NCBI GenBank assembly: GCA_014529385.2
Contig: CM043967.1
Coordinates: forward strand, 86,975,278-87,039,277
Length of the DNA stretch: 64,000 nucleotides
Direction: 5' to 3'
Origin: Adiantum capillus-veneris
Taxonomy: Eukaryota; Streptophyta; Polypodiopsida; Polypodiales; Pteridaceae
Below, piece by piece: positions 1-11,000 of this stretch. Numbering within the stretch: the stretch's first letter is position 1; the number at the start of each line of letters is the position of its first letter. The translations under genes and the position numbers were made by a program. Under the pieces are notes generated by a model. It did no database searches and was not told the DNA's origin. It saw only the letters and a program-made list of their open reading frames with translations.

Positions 1-7
1 GCAAGGT

Positions 8-1177
8 ATGAAGGGTGATGTCCTTCGCTATGTCAAGCAGTGTTTGTCTTGTCAAAGGATTAAGGCAGAGAGACTAAAGATGCCAAGTAAATTACATCCT
101 TTAGATATTCCACAAATGAAATGGGAATGTATTAGCATGGACTTTATCACCGGGTTTCCTTCTGTCCAAGCTGGCTATGATTCAATCATGGTCATAGTCG
201 ACTTGCTTACTAAAGTGGCTCACTTAATCCCAGTCAAGACAACCTTTACAGCTTCAGATATTGCTCGTCTGTTTGTGAAGGAGGTTTTCAGAATTCATGG
301 TTTACCCAAGAGGATTGTCAGTGATCGTGATGCCAAGTTTACTTCAAAGTTTTGGGTATCATTGTTTCAAGCTATCGGAACCCAATTATGTTTTAGTACT
401 GCTTATCATCCTCAAACTGATGGCCAAACTAAAAGAGTTAATCAAGTAATTGAAGACATCCTTAGAGCCTATTGCAATAGGGAACCTCGCAAGTGGATTC
501 AATACCTACCCTTGGTAGAGTATGCATACAATTCCTCTACTCATAGAAGTATTGGAATGACACCTTTTAATGCTCTTTATGGTCAAGAATGTTTATCACC
601 TCTTAACTTTTCTGACCCCACTATAAGGGTAGAAGCCTCAAAGAAAATGCTTGAAGAAATGGAAGCTCAAACCAAAGCTATTCGAAGGGATATTAAAGCA
701 GCTCAAGATCGACAAAAGAAGTACGCCGACTTAAAAAGATCTGATCGGATTTTCAAAGAAGGTGACAAAGTTTTCTTACGAGTAAAGCCCAAAAAGAGCA
801 ATCTATCTCTCAGAAGGTATAAGAAGCTTAGCTACCAATATTGTGGACCTTACGAAATAATCAAGGTTGTAAGTGATCAACCTTATAGACTAAAACTCCC
901 TTCTCATCTCAAAGTGCATGATGTATTTCATGTAAGTCTGTTAAAACCTTATGTATATAACCCTGACCATGTCCTTGATGATGAGCAAATCATTTTACCT
1001 GCTCAAGATGTTCTACAACTCCAGCCTGATACTATCCTAGAAACTCGAGAGAGAAATCTTAGGAATAGATCCATCAAAGAACATCTTATCTTATGGAAGG
1101 ATTTCCCTATAGAAGATGCTACTTGGGAAGATGAGACATCCCTTCTTAAGGATTACCCTTCACTGTTCTTGAGATGA
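8..1177 (+). CDS. Chromovirus integrase with C-terminal chromodomain (element G, 5'-truncated by the window edge)
   Basis: This is the 3' end of a Ty3/gypsy pol. It starts inside the integrase zinc finger (CLSCQ at residues 12-16 is the CxxC half). The catalytic core follows, with D45 in MDFITGF and D106 in VSDRD. The motif that normally supplies the third acidic residue reads TDGQTKRVN, so the catalytic Glu is Lys142 (codon AAA at 431-433). After the core come the C-terminal integrase domain (VFHVSLLKPY) and a chromodomain at about residues 343-385 (HLILWKDFPIEDATWE). Integrase inserts the cDNA, and chromodomains steer insertion to particular chromatin. The first Met is only the first in the window; the real protein begins upstream. 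The frame is open for 389 residues, so decay is mild, but the Lys substitution should abolish catalysis. A polypurine tract and LTR follow directly. Confidence 0.93.
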   Translation: MKGDVLRYVKQCLSCQRIKAERLKMPSKLHPLDIPQMKWECISMDFITGFPSVQAGYDSIMVIVDLLTKVAHLIPVKTTFTASDIARLFVKEVFRIHGLPKRIVSDRDAKFTSKFWVSLFQAIGTQLCFSTAYHPQTDGQTKRVNQVIEDILRAYCNREPRKWIQYLPLVEYAYNSSTHRSIGMTPFNALYGQECLSPLNFSDPTIRVEASKKMLEEMEAQTKAIRRDIKAAQDRQKKYADLKRSDRIFKEGDKVFLRVKPKKSNLSLRRYKKLSYQYCGPYEIIKVVSDQPYRLKLPSHLKVHDVFHVSLLKPYVYNPDHVLDDEQIILPAQDVLQLQPDTILETRERNLRNRSIKEHLILWKDFPIEDATWEDETSLLKDYPSLFLR

Positions 1178-1192
1178 GGACATCTCAAATTC

Positions 1193-1206
1193 TAAGTTGG
1201 GGAGAT
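1193..1206 (+). other. Polypurine tract of element G
   Basis: AAGTTGGGGAGAT lies immediately before the TGTAAGG start of the LTR, 13 bp after the integrase stop codon. This is the usual position of the plus-strand primer. Confidence 0.7.
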
Positions 1207-1774
1207 TGTAAGGTCTCTACTTTCAAATTTCACACAAGTTCTATTACGCATTTGAATTTTTTTAACCATCACTCATTATTTAAGATATTCAAGTTCAAAT
1301 TTTGAATCGTAGGTTGAGAAAACCTAGAATTTAAAATTTACGCTACAAAATTGTGACATGTTTAGCTATATGAATCACTAACTAACTTATTGCAAGATTT
1401 ATTTACTGATTGTAGAATTTTCTTTTACTACTGTAAAGTTAATATAAGACTGTAAAGTTTAACTTAAAAATGTAAAGTAAATTATCATTAAGGAAATAAA
1501 TAAAATAGTTATAAAGACAAAAGAATACATAGGGATGACAAATGAAGGCACATGGATCACATAGGAGGGGACAAAGTGGGACACACTATCACATGGAAAG
1601 GAGTGGCCTTATCTTTTGATGATAATGACAAAGTGGTCAAACTCATGGGTACCACAAGGGTACCAAAAAAGCGGATATGATTTTTGAAAATAATTAAAAA
1701 ATTATTTTTTTAAAAAAATATTTTAAAAAATATATTTTTTTTCGGAAAAAAAAGTTGGACGTTTTTCTTTCTGC

Positions 1775-1782
1775 TATAAATA
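1775..1782 (+). promoter_or_regulatory. TATA box of the G LTR
   Basis: TATAAATA in the context CTGCTATAAATAGAGCATCC is a good plant TATA box, about 570 bp into the LTR. Transcription would start near 1810. Confidence 0.6.
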
Positions 1783-1949
1783 GAGCATCCATGCTCACAC
1801 TTTAGACATAGACATTGCCTCTATAGCGTTCACGAAGTTCTGTCACTTCTCTTAGAGAGAAAGCGTCCACAAACCACTAAGAGAGCAAAAACTCTAGTGG
1901 ACTTATAAGGTGTGTATTAATTGAGCATTCAATTAGTTTTAAGAAGGAT

Positions 1950-2224
1950 ATGTGTGTATGTGTGCTATCTCTTACTCTAATCTCTCTAATAGATTAGTAA
2001 GATTCAATTAGCCAGGTGTGTGTGTGTATGTGCTTTCTCTTACTCTAATCTCTCTAATAGATTAGTAAGATTCGATTAGCCATGTGTGTGTGTGTATGTG
2101 CTATCTCTTACTCTAATCTCTCTAATAGATTAGTAAGATTCAATTAGTTATGTGTGTGTGTGTGCTATCTATTATTACTCTAATCTTCTAATAGATTAGT
2201 AAGATTCAATTAGCTTTAAGAAGG

Positions 2225-2261
<37 letters not shown>

Positions 2262-2365
2262 TGTTATCTTTTACTCTAATCTCTCTAATAGATTGAGGAG
2301 ATTCAATTAACTTTAGAAAAGATGTGTGTGTATGTTTTCTCTTACTCTAATCTCTCTAAGTATAC
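1950..2365 (+). repeat. Minisatellite of about 68 bp within the G LTR
   Basis: Six copies of a unit containing CTTACTCTAATCTCTCTAAT begin near 1971, 2039, 2107, 2174, 2270 and 2340. Each is joined to a GTGTGTATGTG tract. The GT stretch has expanded to about 30 nt at 2227-2257. It lies downstream of the TATA box, so it would be transcribed. Confidence 0.85.
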
Positions 2366-2814
2366 CTATTCTCTCTAGTTAGTACATCTTCACTATTAAC
2401 TTATATATTGTTAATTAAAAGTTAATACATAAGAGAACTCATCGTATTCTTATTATACATGATGAAATTCTCATTCACCAATGTTATTGTCAATTAGGTT
2501 AAATAGAATTTTGAATAATACTAAAAATTGATTAAGTTGAAGTATAGAATTGAAGTTAGAATTGGATTACAAATGTCATGCATAAAAGTAATGCATTCCT
2601 AAACTTTCACTCATAATTTACACACTTAATTTTTTTATTAATTAAGATTAGCAAATATTTGGTGTATAGAAATTAGATGTAGAACAACAACACTAAGTGT
2701 GAATCCGAGTTGGCAAGGATTCAAATTACATACTCTCTTTGAAAACAAGGAGATTACTAGGAAAATTGACTAATTAAAAGTTCTAAGTGTATAACATAAG
2801 TGTAGTACAAAAAA

Positions 2815-2940
2815 ATGGCTCCAAAGCGTGCTCGAACACAAGGCACTAATGATCATGAAGCTGGTACAAGTAACGGTGGAATCCCTGCGGAAAATGCTAT
2901 GTCTCCACCAATCGGACCAATCGGAGCTATGGTACAGGTT
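2815..2940 (+). pseudogene. Probable gag N-terminus of a chromovirus, cut off after about 40 codons
   Basis: A frame beginning MAPKRARTQG with a Ser/Thr/Gly-rich stretch resembles chromovirus gag starts in composition and sits where gag would follow an LTR and leader. The sequence becomes unrelated near 2938, and the frame then runs only to 3009. The identification rests on position and style, not on a conserved motif. Confidence 0.4.
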
Positions 2941-3639
2941 AGTATTGCAGTTTCAAGTTATGCATCATTGCATATGCGAGACCATAGGAATATACTATTT
3001 ACCTTATGAAAAGAAAACACGGACCGAAACCACGGGGCTTAACCCCAAGAAACGCGTCATATGTTTGACAAGTAGGAAAGATTGTCTGGTTAAACTGGTT
3101 GCTATAGGAAAGAATGTTTGTCCAAAACGTTCGGTATGGTTTTTCTCAAGTATCTCTACTTATTAGCGCTGGTATTATGTGGCAGTTGCCGAGGCGTGAG
3201 ATGACGCCCACGATGGCACCACTGATGCTGTGGTGGGAGTACACCCAGATTAGCCCAGCTGGATACTGCAGTTTTGTTTTGCCGTGGCGTGAGGATGACG
3301 CCCAGATTGGCATCGTTGTTGCTGTGATGGGAGTACGTCCAGATTAGCACAACGAGTACTTGTCGAGCGGTATGGGACTCTCATGAGGACAAGGGTTTTT
3401 ATGAATAATGTATACACCGATCGGACATAATAGCGCCATTAGAGATTCTTGAGTGAACCTAATCCAAGGGTTGTTGGTTTAAAATTGGACGACTTCTTGT
3501 TTGACAATTGTTTGTTATACTGTTTGAAGGGCTGTTTTAACGAACCAGTATCATAAATAAAGTAAAGGAACATGTATGTTTAAACAGTGTGGTAGTAATT
3601 AGATAACAAAAGAAGGGTGAGTGTGGTGTGGAAAGTGGG

Positions 3640-3666
3640 AGAATGATACCCCGACGGTATCATTCT
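3640..3666 (+). repeat. Perfect 11-bp stem, 5-nt loop hairpin
   Basis: AGAATGATACC, loop CCGAC, then GGTATCATTCT. It lies in the untranslated leader of the copia element. No role is evident. Confidence 0.6.
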
Positions 3667-4092
3667 ATGGACGGGTGGACCCGATGAGTCGGGTAACTTT
3701 CCAACGCTAGAATTGTTTTTTATTAGTCATAAATCTTAAAAGAGACAAACCTTGGTGGCTGTGCTTCTGAAACATGGGGAAAAAAGCACACAGGTTGGTC
3801 ACTCTAAGATTTATACTTTTAGGTATAATTGATTATGGATAGTTTTTAGATAGGGTTATGGTGGTCACGCTCCGCCATAGCGAGATAGGACCAATCCTTC
3901 ACTAACGTAGTAGGTAAGGCAATGTCCGTTGGTTTTTCTTTCTCAGGATTGGAGACCTATCAAAGGTACTCCGCTCCTCTCGACAAGGGGTAGGGACCTC
4001 ACATTAGTACACTAGAGCCATTTTACAAAGGAGACTCTGCCAAAATTTTTGCAAAATCTGAAGCTTTCTTGGTTCATTTGACAGGTTGATAT

Positions 4093-4107
4093 TGGTTCAG
4101 AGGTCAG
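4093..4107 (+). other. Candidate degenerate primer-binding site of the copia element
   Basis: TTGGTTCAGAGGTCAG resembles the initiator tRNA-Met primer site TGGTATCAGAGC with small changes. It is about 60 bp before the gag start. No CA-ending LTR can be recognised directly upstream, so this is tentative. Confidence 0.3.
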
Positions 4108-4167
4108 TTTACAGGGGAAACTCTGTCGAATTTTTCCCAAAAAAGTAAACTAATGTGAAGCGTAGCT

Positions 4168-7100
4168 ATGGCTGGATCACAGGACACTGCTCTTTACAAT
4201 ATCAAGAAGCTGGATGGAACCAATTTCCCATTGTGGAAGAAGAAGATTTGGCACGTGTTGGTACAAAAGAAGCAGATAAAACCTATAAATCTCAAGGGGA
4301 TAAAACCAGAAGATATGGGCGAAGATGAATGGAGCGAAATGGATGAATTGGCTCTTTCTACCATTATGCTGACTTTGGCAGAATGCGTTTAATTCAATGT
4401 AGCAGACGAGATGTCGGCTTATCAAGCATGGTTAAAGCTGAGTGATCTTTATGAGAAGCAGAGTGCAGCTTCACAGATATATTGGCTTAGGAAGCTTGTT
4501 GACTTGAAGATGAAAGAAGGGACACCTATGTCCAATCATCTGAATGAATTCAACACAATCTATAGTCAGTTGTCAGCTCAAGGTGTCAAGTTTGATGAAC
4601 CTGTTAGAGCTATGTTCCTGTTGATCACATTGCCGGAAAGTTGGGACACTTTTCGCACAACTTTGAGTAATTCTGCACCTCCAGATGGTTTGAACATAGC
4701 AGGTGTAGAAGGAAGTCTGCTTACTGAAGAAACCAATAGAAAGACAATGGACAAAGGCAAAGGAACAGCCTTAGTTGTCAGGGGAAGGACCAAAGAAAAG
4801 TACAAAGGTGGAAAGAGGAATCTGTCTCGTAGCAAGTCCCGCAGTGCTAAAGGAAAGAGTGACATAGAATGCTACCATTGTGGTAAGAAGGGTCACATGA
4901 AAAGAGACTGCAGAGAATGGAAAGCAGAAAAAGGCAAAGAGAAAGCTGAAGACCATAGTGAGAAGAACAAGTCCTCAGTGAAGATTCAAGAAATAAATGT
5001 GACAAACACTGTTGGAGAGGATGACAGTCTAGTGTCAGGAGACATCTACTTCTTGAAGAATACAATGGACTCAGCTCTTCTTACAGCATCTGATGGAAAT
5101 GCACTGAGTGACTGGATTATAGACTCAGGGGCATCACTTCATGTGTCTCCAAACAAGGAGTGGTTTACCTCTTATGTGACCACTAAAGATCATGTTCGGC
5201 TAGGAAATGGGCAGACATGTGAGATCTTAGGTGTTGGAGATGTTCAATTGAAGTTTCATATTGGCTCTTCTTTCACGCTGATCAGCACAGGTTTACTTGA
5301 TGATGCTGGCTAGGTCACCACTTTTGGACAGAACATGTGGAAGATATCCAAGGGTTCTACGACAGTAGCACATGGAGTAAAGTCTGGAGGACTTTACATG
5401 ATTTATGTATCAAATGTCTCTAAAAATGTAATCAATGTAACCAAGCAGACGAACGTTTCTTTGTGGCATAGCCGGTTAGGACATATGTCCAAGAAGGGAA
5501 TGTAAATCTTGTCTCGTTCTGGTTATTTGCCTAGCTTTTCATTTAATGATTTTGAATTCTGTGAACATTGTCTGTATGGTAAGAAAACACAGCAGCCACA
5601 TAAGCATAGAAGCAGTAGAAGAGATACACAGTTGGCACTTGCTCATAGTGATTTGTGTGGACCTATGCCTAACCTATCTCTAGGGGGAGCTTCTTACTTT
5701 ATGAAATTTATAGATGATTACTGGAGGAAAGTATGGGTTTACTTTCTCAAGCACAAGAATGAAGCGTTTAGTGTTTTCAAAACGTTTGTGACACTTGTGG
5801 AGAATCAGAGTGGCAAGAAGCTTAAATGCTTACGCACTGACAATGGTGGAGAGTATGTTTCAAAGGCCTTTCAGGACTTTTGTGAGTCAAAAGGTATAAA
5901 ACGTGAACTTACTGCTCCTTACAATCCTCCTCAAAATGGTGTTGCTGAGAGGATGAATAGGACCATACAAGAGAAGGTCAGAAGTATGCTGTCTAATGCA
6001 CATCTGCCAAATGGGTTTTGGGCTGAAGCTGTATCAACAGCTGTTCATCTTGTAAATAGATCTCCTAGCAAGGTTTTGCAGAAGGATTCAGTGCCAGAGA
6101 TGGTATGGTCAGGAAAAATTCCCTCATACAAGCATCTTAGAGTCTTTGGCTGTGAGGCATATACTCACGTTCCAAAGGAATTTAGGAACAAACTTGAGCC
6201 AAAGAGTAGAAAGTGCATCTTTCTAGGCTATGGTAATTCTGGTGAGATGGGGTACAGACTTTGGGATCCCGAATCCACAAAGGTTGTCCGCTGCAATGAT
6301 GTTCACTTTAATGAATCCAAATATCATTCTAAACCAGAGAGGGTTGAGGAGATTAGAAGAGTTGTCTTCCAAGAAGATGGACCTGCACGTGCAAGACATA
6401 ATGTCAGGGCTCAAGAGGAGCAAGGACAGGATAGAGTGAAACCACAGGTTGTGGCTGAGCCTGAGCCACCTATTGTGCATAGATCTGGACGTGTCACGCG
6501 ACCTCCTGATAGGTTTTTTCCATCTATGAACTATGTCATGTTGACTGATTGCAATGAGCCTTCATGTTCCAAGGAAGCAGTGCAAATGAAGGACTCTGGG
6601 AATTGGCAATTGGCCATGGAGTCAGAGATGACAGCTCTGCATAAAAACCAAACATGGAAGCTAGTTAAATTACCACGGGGCAAAAAGGCTCTAACTTGTA
6701 AATGGGTTTATAGGTATAAGATCACCGCTCATGATAGTCAGCCAAAGTCCAAAGCAAGGCTTGTTGCCAAGGGCCTTAAGCAAGAACAAGGCATTGAATT
6801 TGATGAAGTCTTCTCTCCGGTGGTCAAGATGACTACATTGAGATGCTTTCTTGCATTGGTTGCCATATTAGATTTGGTGTTGCACCAAATGGATGTCAAG
6901 ACAGCGTTCTTGCATGGTGATTTAGATGTGGAAATTTACATGCAGCAGCCATAAGGGTTTGGTGAGAAAGGAAAGGAAGATTGGGTATGCCAGTTGTTAA
7001 AGAGTCTTTATGGCTTAAAACAATCACCGAGGGCATGGTACCATAAATTCCACAAGTTTATGCTTTCTCAAGGCTACAAACGTAGTGAGTTCGATCACTA

Positions 7101-8109
7101 TCTATATACAAAAAAGGCTAAGGATGGCAGTTGGCTGATCCTTATTTTGTATGTGGATGACATGTTGATTGCTGGCAAGCACTTGGAAGAAATTTCAGCT
7201 TTGAAGTCAAAGATGGCAAAATCGTTTGACATGAAAGACATGGGTGAGGCAAGTCATATACTTGGTATGCGCATTGAGAGAGACAGATCAAAGAAGCTGA
7301 TTTGGTTATCTCAAACAGAGTATATTGACAAGGTTTTGCAACGTTTCAATATGGAGAAGGGAAAGGCATTGAGTGTTCCATTGCCACCATATGTGAAACT
7401 TAGCAAACAAGATTGTCTTGTGTCTAAGGAAGAACATGCTGAAATGGATAAGATTCCATATGCGTCTGCAGTGGGTAGTTTGATGTATGCAATGATTGCT
7501 ACTCGCCCAGACATTGCATTTGCAGTGGGAGTAGTAAGTCGATACATGTCAAACCCAGGCAAGAAACATTGGGAGGCAGTGAAAGGAATATTGAGATACC
7601 TGAAAGCTACAAAGAGTATGCGTATATGCTATGGGAGTCAGGAGCTAAGTGTAAAGGGTTTTACAGACTCAGATTATGCAGGTGACTTAGACAACGGAAG
7701 GTCTACGTCACGGTATGTCTTTACATTGGCTGGTGGAGCAGTATCATGGCGTTGTAGATTACAAGATTGTGTTACTCAGTCTACTACAGAGGCTGAATAT
7801 GTTGCAGCATCAGAGGCATGCAAAGAATCAATTTGGCTTAATCGACTAGTAACAGATTTGGGAATCAAAGAAGAGATGCCTGTGTTATATTGTGATAGTC
7901 AAAGTGCTATACAATTGGCTCGCAATCTAGTTTATCACTCAAAGACAAAGCATGTGGATGTGAAGTATCATTTCATCAGGGAAATGCTCGAGGATAAGCA
8001 ACTTCAGCTTGTCAAAGTTCACACCACAGAAAATCTTGTTGACCTACTTACAAAAGGACTTCCCTCAGAGAGCTTTGTGCATTTTCACAAGCAGTTAGGT
8101 GTAGGGTAG
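4168..8109 (+). pseudogene. Ty1/copia gag-pol polyprotein with four in-frame stop codons
   Basis: One frame of 1,314 codons (final stop included) encodes gag, protease, integrase, reverse transcriptase and RNase H, the copia order. Gag begins MAGSQDTALYNIKKLDGTNF and has a CCHC knuckle at codons 235-248 (CYHCGKKGHMKRDC). The protease has DSGAS from codon 319. The integrase retains D495 (HSDLCGP), D558 (TDNGGEY) and E594 (GVAERMNR). RT has YVDD at codons 995-998. RNase H has SDYAGD and STTEAEY. The total length matches TNT1-like elements. Stops interrupt the frame at 4390-4392, 5311-5313, 5503-5505 and 6952-6954, but there is no frameshift. In life it would form virus-like particles in the cytoplasm, copy RNA to DNA and integrate it in the nucleus. 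This copy cannot make the full protein. Confidence 0.96.
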
Positions 8110-8188
8110 TACATCACTTCTCTACATCTCTTGTATATTAGCTTGTATAGTAGCTTCTCTCACACTTAAAGTACCACATTGGACTTTC

Positions 8189-8198
8189 AGTGGGAGGT
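8189..8198 (+). other. Polypurine tract of the copia element
   Basis: AGTGGGAGGT directly before the TGTTGGGG start of the LTR and about 80 bp after the polyprotein stop. Confidence 0.7.
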
Positions 8199-8452
8199 TG
8201 TTGGGGTATAAAGCCCAATGTGGTCGCCCAGGTAAGTGGGCCGGCCGCCAGGTATGTACACATATTCTTTTGTTAAAACCTAATAAGAACTCACTATGCT
8301 CTACACATTACAGTAGAGCGAGTTAACCATATCGTCATGCTCTTCTTCTCGCACTCTCTCTCGCGTCGCACTTCCGCTCGTACTCCTTCAGCTCGCACAG
8401 AGATAAAATTTTTCTTAAAATCCTACAGATTCTTGGTCAAGAAAACCCAACA
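8199..8452 (+). mobile_element. 3' LTR of the copia element
   Basis: 254 bp from TGTTGGGGTATAAAG to AACCCAACA, with TGTTGGG/CCCAACA terminal inverted repeats. Short LTRs of this size are usual for copia elements. No partner copy lies in the window. The 5 bp after it are ATAAA, which could be a target duplication, but the left side cannot be checked. Confidence 0.8.
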
Positions 8453-8461
8453 ATAAAAAAA

Positions 8462-8590
8462 GGAGCCATGGTGAAGGACCATTCCATTGAGGATGGACTT
8501 CTCTACTACAAACATCAACTTTACATTCCTAGGGATATATCCCTAAATGCATTAATCCTCTATGAAGGACATAACGCCCCACTATTCTAC
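8462..8590 (+). pseudogene. Fragment of Ty3/gypsy pol: linker and start of the integrase zinc finger
   Basis: Codons read HSIEDGLLYYKHQLYIP and then a block ending YEGHNAP. This is the conserved segment between RNase H and the integrase HHCC finger in chromoviruses. It is the kind of sequence that would precede the integrase at position 8, so it may be from the same family as G. Homology stops near 8590, although the frame stays open to 8710. It abuts the end of the copia LTR, so the copia element, or a deletion, probably broke a chromovirus here. Confidence 0.55.
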
Positions 8591-8710
8591 AATAATCCGC
8601 TCACCAGCATGTTGAATGTACTTCATTTCAAAAGGTTCTCATCAAATGATTTTGAAATCTTCAATTCCTGTAAGGAGACTTTGAGTGCAAAAATAAGGCC
8701 GTTTCAGTGA

Positions 8711-10999
8711 AGAGATTCCCTATTTCTCAAGTTATGGCCCAATTTGGTCCGACTTTGCCATATTTGGTTTTTATTGGCATCTTTGATCTTTGATGGTGAT
8801 CATCAATCTTCTTGACATTCTGATCTTTGATGGTTTGGAATTGAAGAAGAGCCCCAATCCCAGTTGTTTGTTGATTTTCATTGCATCTAGAGTCTGTTTG
8901 AACCCTCCCAAGCTCTCTAACAATTTGATTTATGTCTCATGAAGTTTGTGCCATTCCTTGAATTACAACAAGTTCAGAACTCCTTACTTTGCCTAGGACC
9001 ACAATTTCTGCACTTGATACTCTAACAATTCTAAACTTGAAAATTGAAACACTTGACTAGACCAAACACTGAAATTCTACCGCGTCACATATTCATTTAC
9101 TTGTGAACACAATGTGCAACCATTTTTTAACAATTCTGCTTTAGGGGAACATGGATCACAATCCATGTTTTGAACCCAATTCTGACCAAACTTTGGGGAT
9201 AGCATTTGGACATGATCCTCAACCCATTGGTTTACTTTTTTTTTGAGTTTAGACCATTTTTTCTCATCATGGGTCAGAATGGATACACCACAATTCTCGA
9301 CATCCCTCTCACTTGAGACCGACACTAAGATAGGACTCCTCGTGCTCTTCGATGCCAACTCAAGGGGTTGAAAACATTCACTTTTTTCCTTCATGGATCC
9401 CTTCACCCCAAAATATTTTCCCTCATTGATTCAAACTTCCCAAGCAAAGTCATCAGACTAGAGTTGAACTCAACCTTCCAGGAGCAACTGGTGGGAGTTC
9501 TCTAATCACCCTTGGTTCAAGGTCATTGACACTTTTCTCCGGTTATGACCAAGCACAACTATCACTATGTTCCCCTAAGATGAGTGTATTTACTAATTGC
9601 ATGAATCCCTCATCACAAGTTTGATCCCTGTTACAAAGATCGAGGTCCGAATTCTCATTATTGACTTAACTTTAATGGACACATAAAATTGGGTTCAACT
9701 TTTCGGCCAACAAATTTACCCTCTGCAATCCACCCTCCCATATACTTACAAAATTTGATGATAAGCTTCCCCTCCTAGCTCACAAATAAATTATCAGCTA
9801 TATACAATAAGCAAATCAAAAACATGTATACAAGCAAATAAAGTAATCCACCAACTGATGCTAGTCAAGAAACTTACCTTGGATACATTTGTGCTTGGTA
9901 AAGAATACTATAGACCACCAAAATAAGTCCCACAATCTTTTACATTGTTCCATATAATTACCATATGTATGTACTGTGTATATTGTGTAAAAAACTGGTA
10001 TTCTTAAAATGTGATTAACAATGTCTGTCTAGAAAATTACTTTAGAAGCACTCATTCTTTCCATCTCTCTTTCTCAAAAGTATATCCCAATTCAAACTTT
10101 GACTACACAATCACAAGGAATCCAAATGGATCAATGAAAGAACTACATAGTACTTCCATACACAATCCCAAACCAAATGTAAAGATTCTCTAAAAGCATT
10201 ACATAGTACTTACATAGCACTTACATAGTACTTATGTAGAACTTACGTAGAACTTACATACTACTTACATAGTACTTACATAGCACAATCTCAAACCAGA
10301 TCCAAAGTTTCACAAAAAGGAGGACCTTCTGCATAAGAATTGTCCCTAGCCTCTGGCAGACATTGCACATCCCCTCAAGATAATTGTCTAAGAAGAGAGT
10401 ACTCCTCACTTGGACCTAGCAATCTCACTCATGTTTTCAAATATGCAGGAAAAATTTGGTCAGTTGCACACTGGCCCAAAACATTTAACGAGTCTAATGC
10501 ATGAGAGACACCTTATGTAGGCTACTTTGGTGACCTTGGACTAAATCCCCTGAATATAGATTTGCTCTTAGTTATATGAAACCAACAAAAATACAAGCAT
10601 TGCCAATGGCCTATGAAGAATAACATCCATCTCTCATGATCTAGTCAAAAATCACTAAAATTGTTTATTCAACTATCATAGTTGCCTATGACATCAAAGA
10701 TCTCTCCCTTGAATAAAAATCCTATTAAGAAAACACAATCAGTGTCATGAGCTATCTAGTAATAAATGGATTAATAGGGTTTGGAAGTGGGAGGTAAATG
10801 CTACATGGAAGGTTCTATTTTGATCAATAAAGTCAAATATTATGATTGAATTTATTGGTCAATATAGAATAATCCATGTATCATGTAATTTACACTTCCA
10901 TATATCATCAGATAGCTAGTGTAGAATCTAAAACTTAAACCATTTCAAATCTTGGAGCTCATTTGCAAAATACTGATGGGATGGCCATTTTGAGGGGAG
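8711..10999. other. Stretch without recognisable genes
   Basis: AT-rich DNA with only short frames. The longest is on the minus strand at 9077-9406 (109 codons, with DPCSPKAELLKNGCTLC), which I do not recognise. A textbook splice-donor sequence (CCAAG/GTAAGT) occurs on the minus strand near 9872-9882 but is not linked to a convincing exon. A short minisatellite is at 10195-10290. Confidence 0.5.
10195..10290 (+). repeat. Short tandem repeat of about 11 bp (ACATAGTACTT)
   Basis: Eight to nine imperfect copies of ACATAGTACTT / ACATAGCACTT / ACGTAGAACTT stand head to tail. A single further copy is near 10143. Confidence 0.8.
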
Positions 11000-11000
11000 A

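Larger units (their letters stand above)
1207..2650 (+). mobile_element. LTR of chromovirus G
   Basis: Starts TGTAAGGTCTC right after the polypurine tract. It holds a TATA box and a minisatellite and has no open frame. The right end is approximate: the sequence falls to AT-rich DNA near 2648 (..TTAGCA), and no second copy in the window allows the border to be fixed. A gag-like start follows at 2815, which would fit a 5' LTR, although an integrase precedes it as for a 3' LTR. Confidence 0.65.
2941..4167 (+). other. Non-coding stretch: 5' leader region of the copia element
   Basis: No convincing gene. It holds two diverged copies of a segment of about 93 bp (3187-3275 and 3280-3361, both with GCGTGAG..GACGCCCA and GGGAGTAC) and a perfect 11-bp hairpin. 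A duplicated leader motif (GGAGACTCTGCC near 4030 and GGGAAACTCTGTC near 4115) also occurs. No copy of the 254-bp LTR found at 8199 could be seen here, so the 5' LTR is missing or unrecognisable. Confidence 0.5.
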
